A DNA stretch of 64,000 nt from Bacillus sp. B1-b2 (GTDB taxonomy: Bacteria; Bacillota; Bacilli; Bacillales; Cytobacillaceae), in the NCBI RefSeq assembly GCF_009183415.1, contig NZ_WEHU01000002.1, forward strand, positions 124,001 through 188,000, given 5' to 3'. The notes under the pieces are model-generated. The model did no database searches. It had not been told where the DNA came from and saw only the letters and a program-made list of their open reading frames with translations. Positions 63,062-64,000 of this stretch are shown here, piece by piece (positions within the stretch are counted from its first letter, which is position 1; every line of letters begins with the position of its first letter). A program made the translations under genes and the position numbers.

Positions 63062-64000
63062 ATGAGTGTTTTGAACCCTGTAAAAATGCAGCATTTAGAC
63101 AGTAATCAATCTAGTATTATCATTGAAGAAAAAGGATATTACACGATTAATCTGAAGGCAAAAGCATCTACTTCTTGGAAAGAAGAAAGCAATGAATCTC
63201 TTATGTTGAGACTATATGTTAATCAAGTACACCACCAAGATATTATTTTGTTTTACGGAAATCAGAGCTTTACTTACAAGCGTCTTCTTGGAGAAATGGA
63301 GCCTGGTACATATGAAATAGAATGGATTTGTGAATCTCCTCGTAACAGTGAGGCATTTGCTGAAATGGAAAGCTACAGTGTTGAAAAGTTAGAAGTAAGT
63401 GAGCGAGAAACACTGGCTGTTCGATTTGCTCCGAAGCTTTATGGTCGATCTGTTTATAGTTCATACGATAATTTATACACAGATACTCCTTTAGAGATGA
63501 TTTATTTTTTTGAAGAGTGGGAACGAGGATTGGTGATTGAATATCATATGGTATTTAGTCATGAAGATGAGGGAACACCTGCTGTTCTTCTCATGTCAAA
63601 GTGGGGGCGACTGTTAGATATTGAATACATGGCTAGAATCTATTTGAATGAATATAATGAGATTGATCATATTGAATACCAAGGTGCAGAGCATCAGGTA
63701 AAACCATATAAGGGACCTTTCTTAGAGGGGGAGAGGGTCATTCTTCAAACGGCCACATGTAATGGTAATTTTACGGATAAAATCACAAGTTCTTATCATT
63801 TTTCCTTTATCCCAAGTTATGAGTGGAAAGTAGAACAAGAGGCTCGCGAAGTGGTGATGCAGCGTTTTCCGTATATTAATCATGTGATGGCCTGGGAAGC
63901 AGAGAGACAGTTAAAGAATTACCCACTAGCTTACAACAGAATCCAAAATGTTTATCAATATGCTTATATTCAATCTTCTGTTTGGGAAGTTGAGCTTGGT
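63062..64000 (+). CDS. Unrecognised protein downstream of the uptake operon (3' end outside window)
   Basis: At least 313 residues from ATG 63062 (begins MSVLNPVKMQHLDSNQ), with AAGGAG upstream, open to the window end. The visible part is beta-rich with many aromatic and acidic residues, no signal peptide and no membrane helix. A KWGRLLDIEYMARIYLNEYN stretch (about 181-200) may be a motif. It is 23 bases after permease 2 and is probably the next gene of the operon, perhaps processing the imported compound. Family not recognised. Confidence 0.7.
   Translation, partial: MSVLNPVKMQHLDSNQSSIIIEEKGYYTINLKAKASTSWKEESNESLMLRLYVNQVHHQDIILFYGNQSFTYKRLLGEMEPGTYEIEWICESPRNSEAFAEMESYSVEKLEVSERETLAVRFAPKLYGRSVYSSYDNLYTDTPLEMIYFFEEWERGLVIEYHMVFSHEDEGTPAVLLMSKWGRLLDIEYMARIYLNEYNEIDHIEYQGAEHQVKPYKGPFLEGERVILQTATCNGNFTDKITSSYHFSFIPSYEWKVEQEAREVVMQRFPYINHVMAWEAERQLKNYPLAYNRIQNVYQYAYIQSSVWEVELG

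Overview
The window is about 64 kb of AT-rich Firmicute DNA. Strong AGGAGG-type ribosome sites, some TTG/GTG starts, and recognisable Bacillus-type chromosomal genes (the RlmCD/YefA tail, YdbC, a YkpA/YbiT-type ABC-F protein) point to Bacillaceae or a close relative. The species cannot be read from the sequence. No tRNA, rRNA, CRISPR array or phage structural gene was seen.

The layout is a defence island followed by ordinary chromosome. At 1-316 the 3' end of a 23S rRNA m5U methyltransferase gene (rlmCD/yefA) converges on a serine-recombinase cluster (311-3017, minus strand): one full large serine recombinase, two short recombinase paralogues lacking the catalytic serine, and two small ORFs. 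A four-gene type III restriction-modification operon follows (3489-12320, plus): PLD-like/SNF2 helicase, DUF4391 protein, Mod methyltransferase, Res nuclease-helicase. After ydbC and a small ORF comes a second recombinase block (13346-16860, minus) with two more large serine recombinases and small ORFs, flanked by 32-bp-spaced TTCGGTAAC repeats on one side and a structured leader hairpin on the other. The hairpin has a sister copy in the first block.

From 17.3 to 36.9 kb lie an unrecognised 71-aa/531-aa gene pair; a 1857-aa GHKL-ATPase/DUF3883 protein on the minus strand; and a plus-strand run of two dynamin-like GTPases (Eleos-like LeoBC and LeoA) and a McrB/McrC-like pair. An AIPR-family protein and a SUKH (SMI1/KNR4) protein follow. 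After membrane-associated unknowns and a frameshifted retropepsin-like pseudogene, a complete Wadjet plasmid-defence operon in the order jetD-A-B-C occupies 40.3-46.9 kb. At least five recognisable anti-phage or anti-plasmid modules therefore lie between rlmCD and the ABC-F gene.

The remainder (47-64 kb) looks chromosomal: an ABC-F ATPase, a SWIM zinc-finger protein, a DUF1456 protein, a SprT/YgjP-like metallopeptidase, a two-component system with its FtsX-type ABC exporter, and a GntR/UTRA regulator next to a permease-ATPase-binding protein-permease uptake operon with operator-like palindromes. The last gene runs off the window. A relic of a second copy of the response-regulator leader sits at 37.1 kb.

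The best candidates for undescribed biology are the 71/531-aa pair, the two structured leaders with mini-recombinases, the 32-bp-spaced repeat set, and the McrBC-like pair placed directly behind Eleos.
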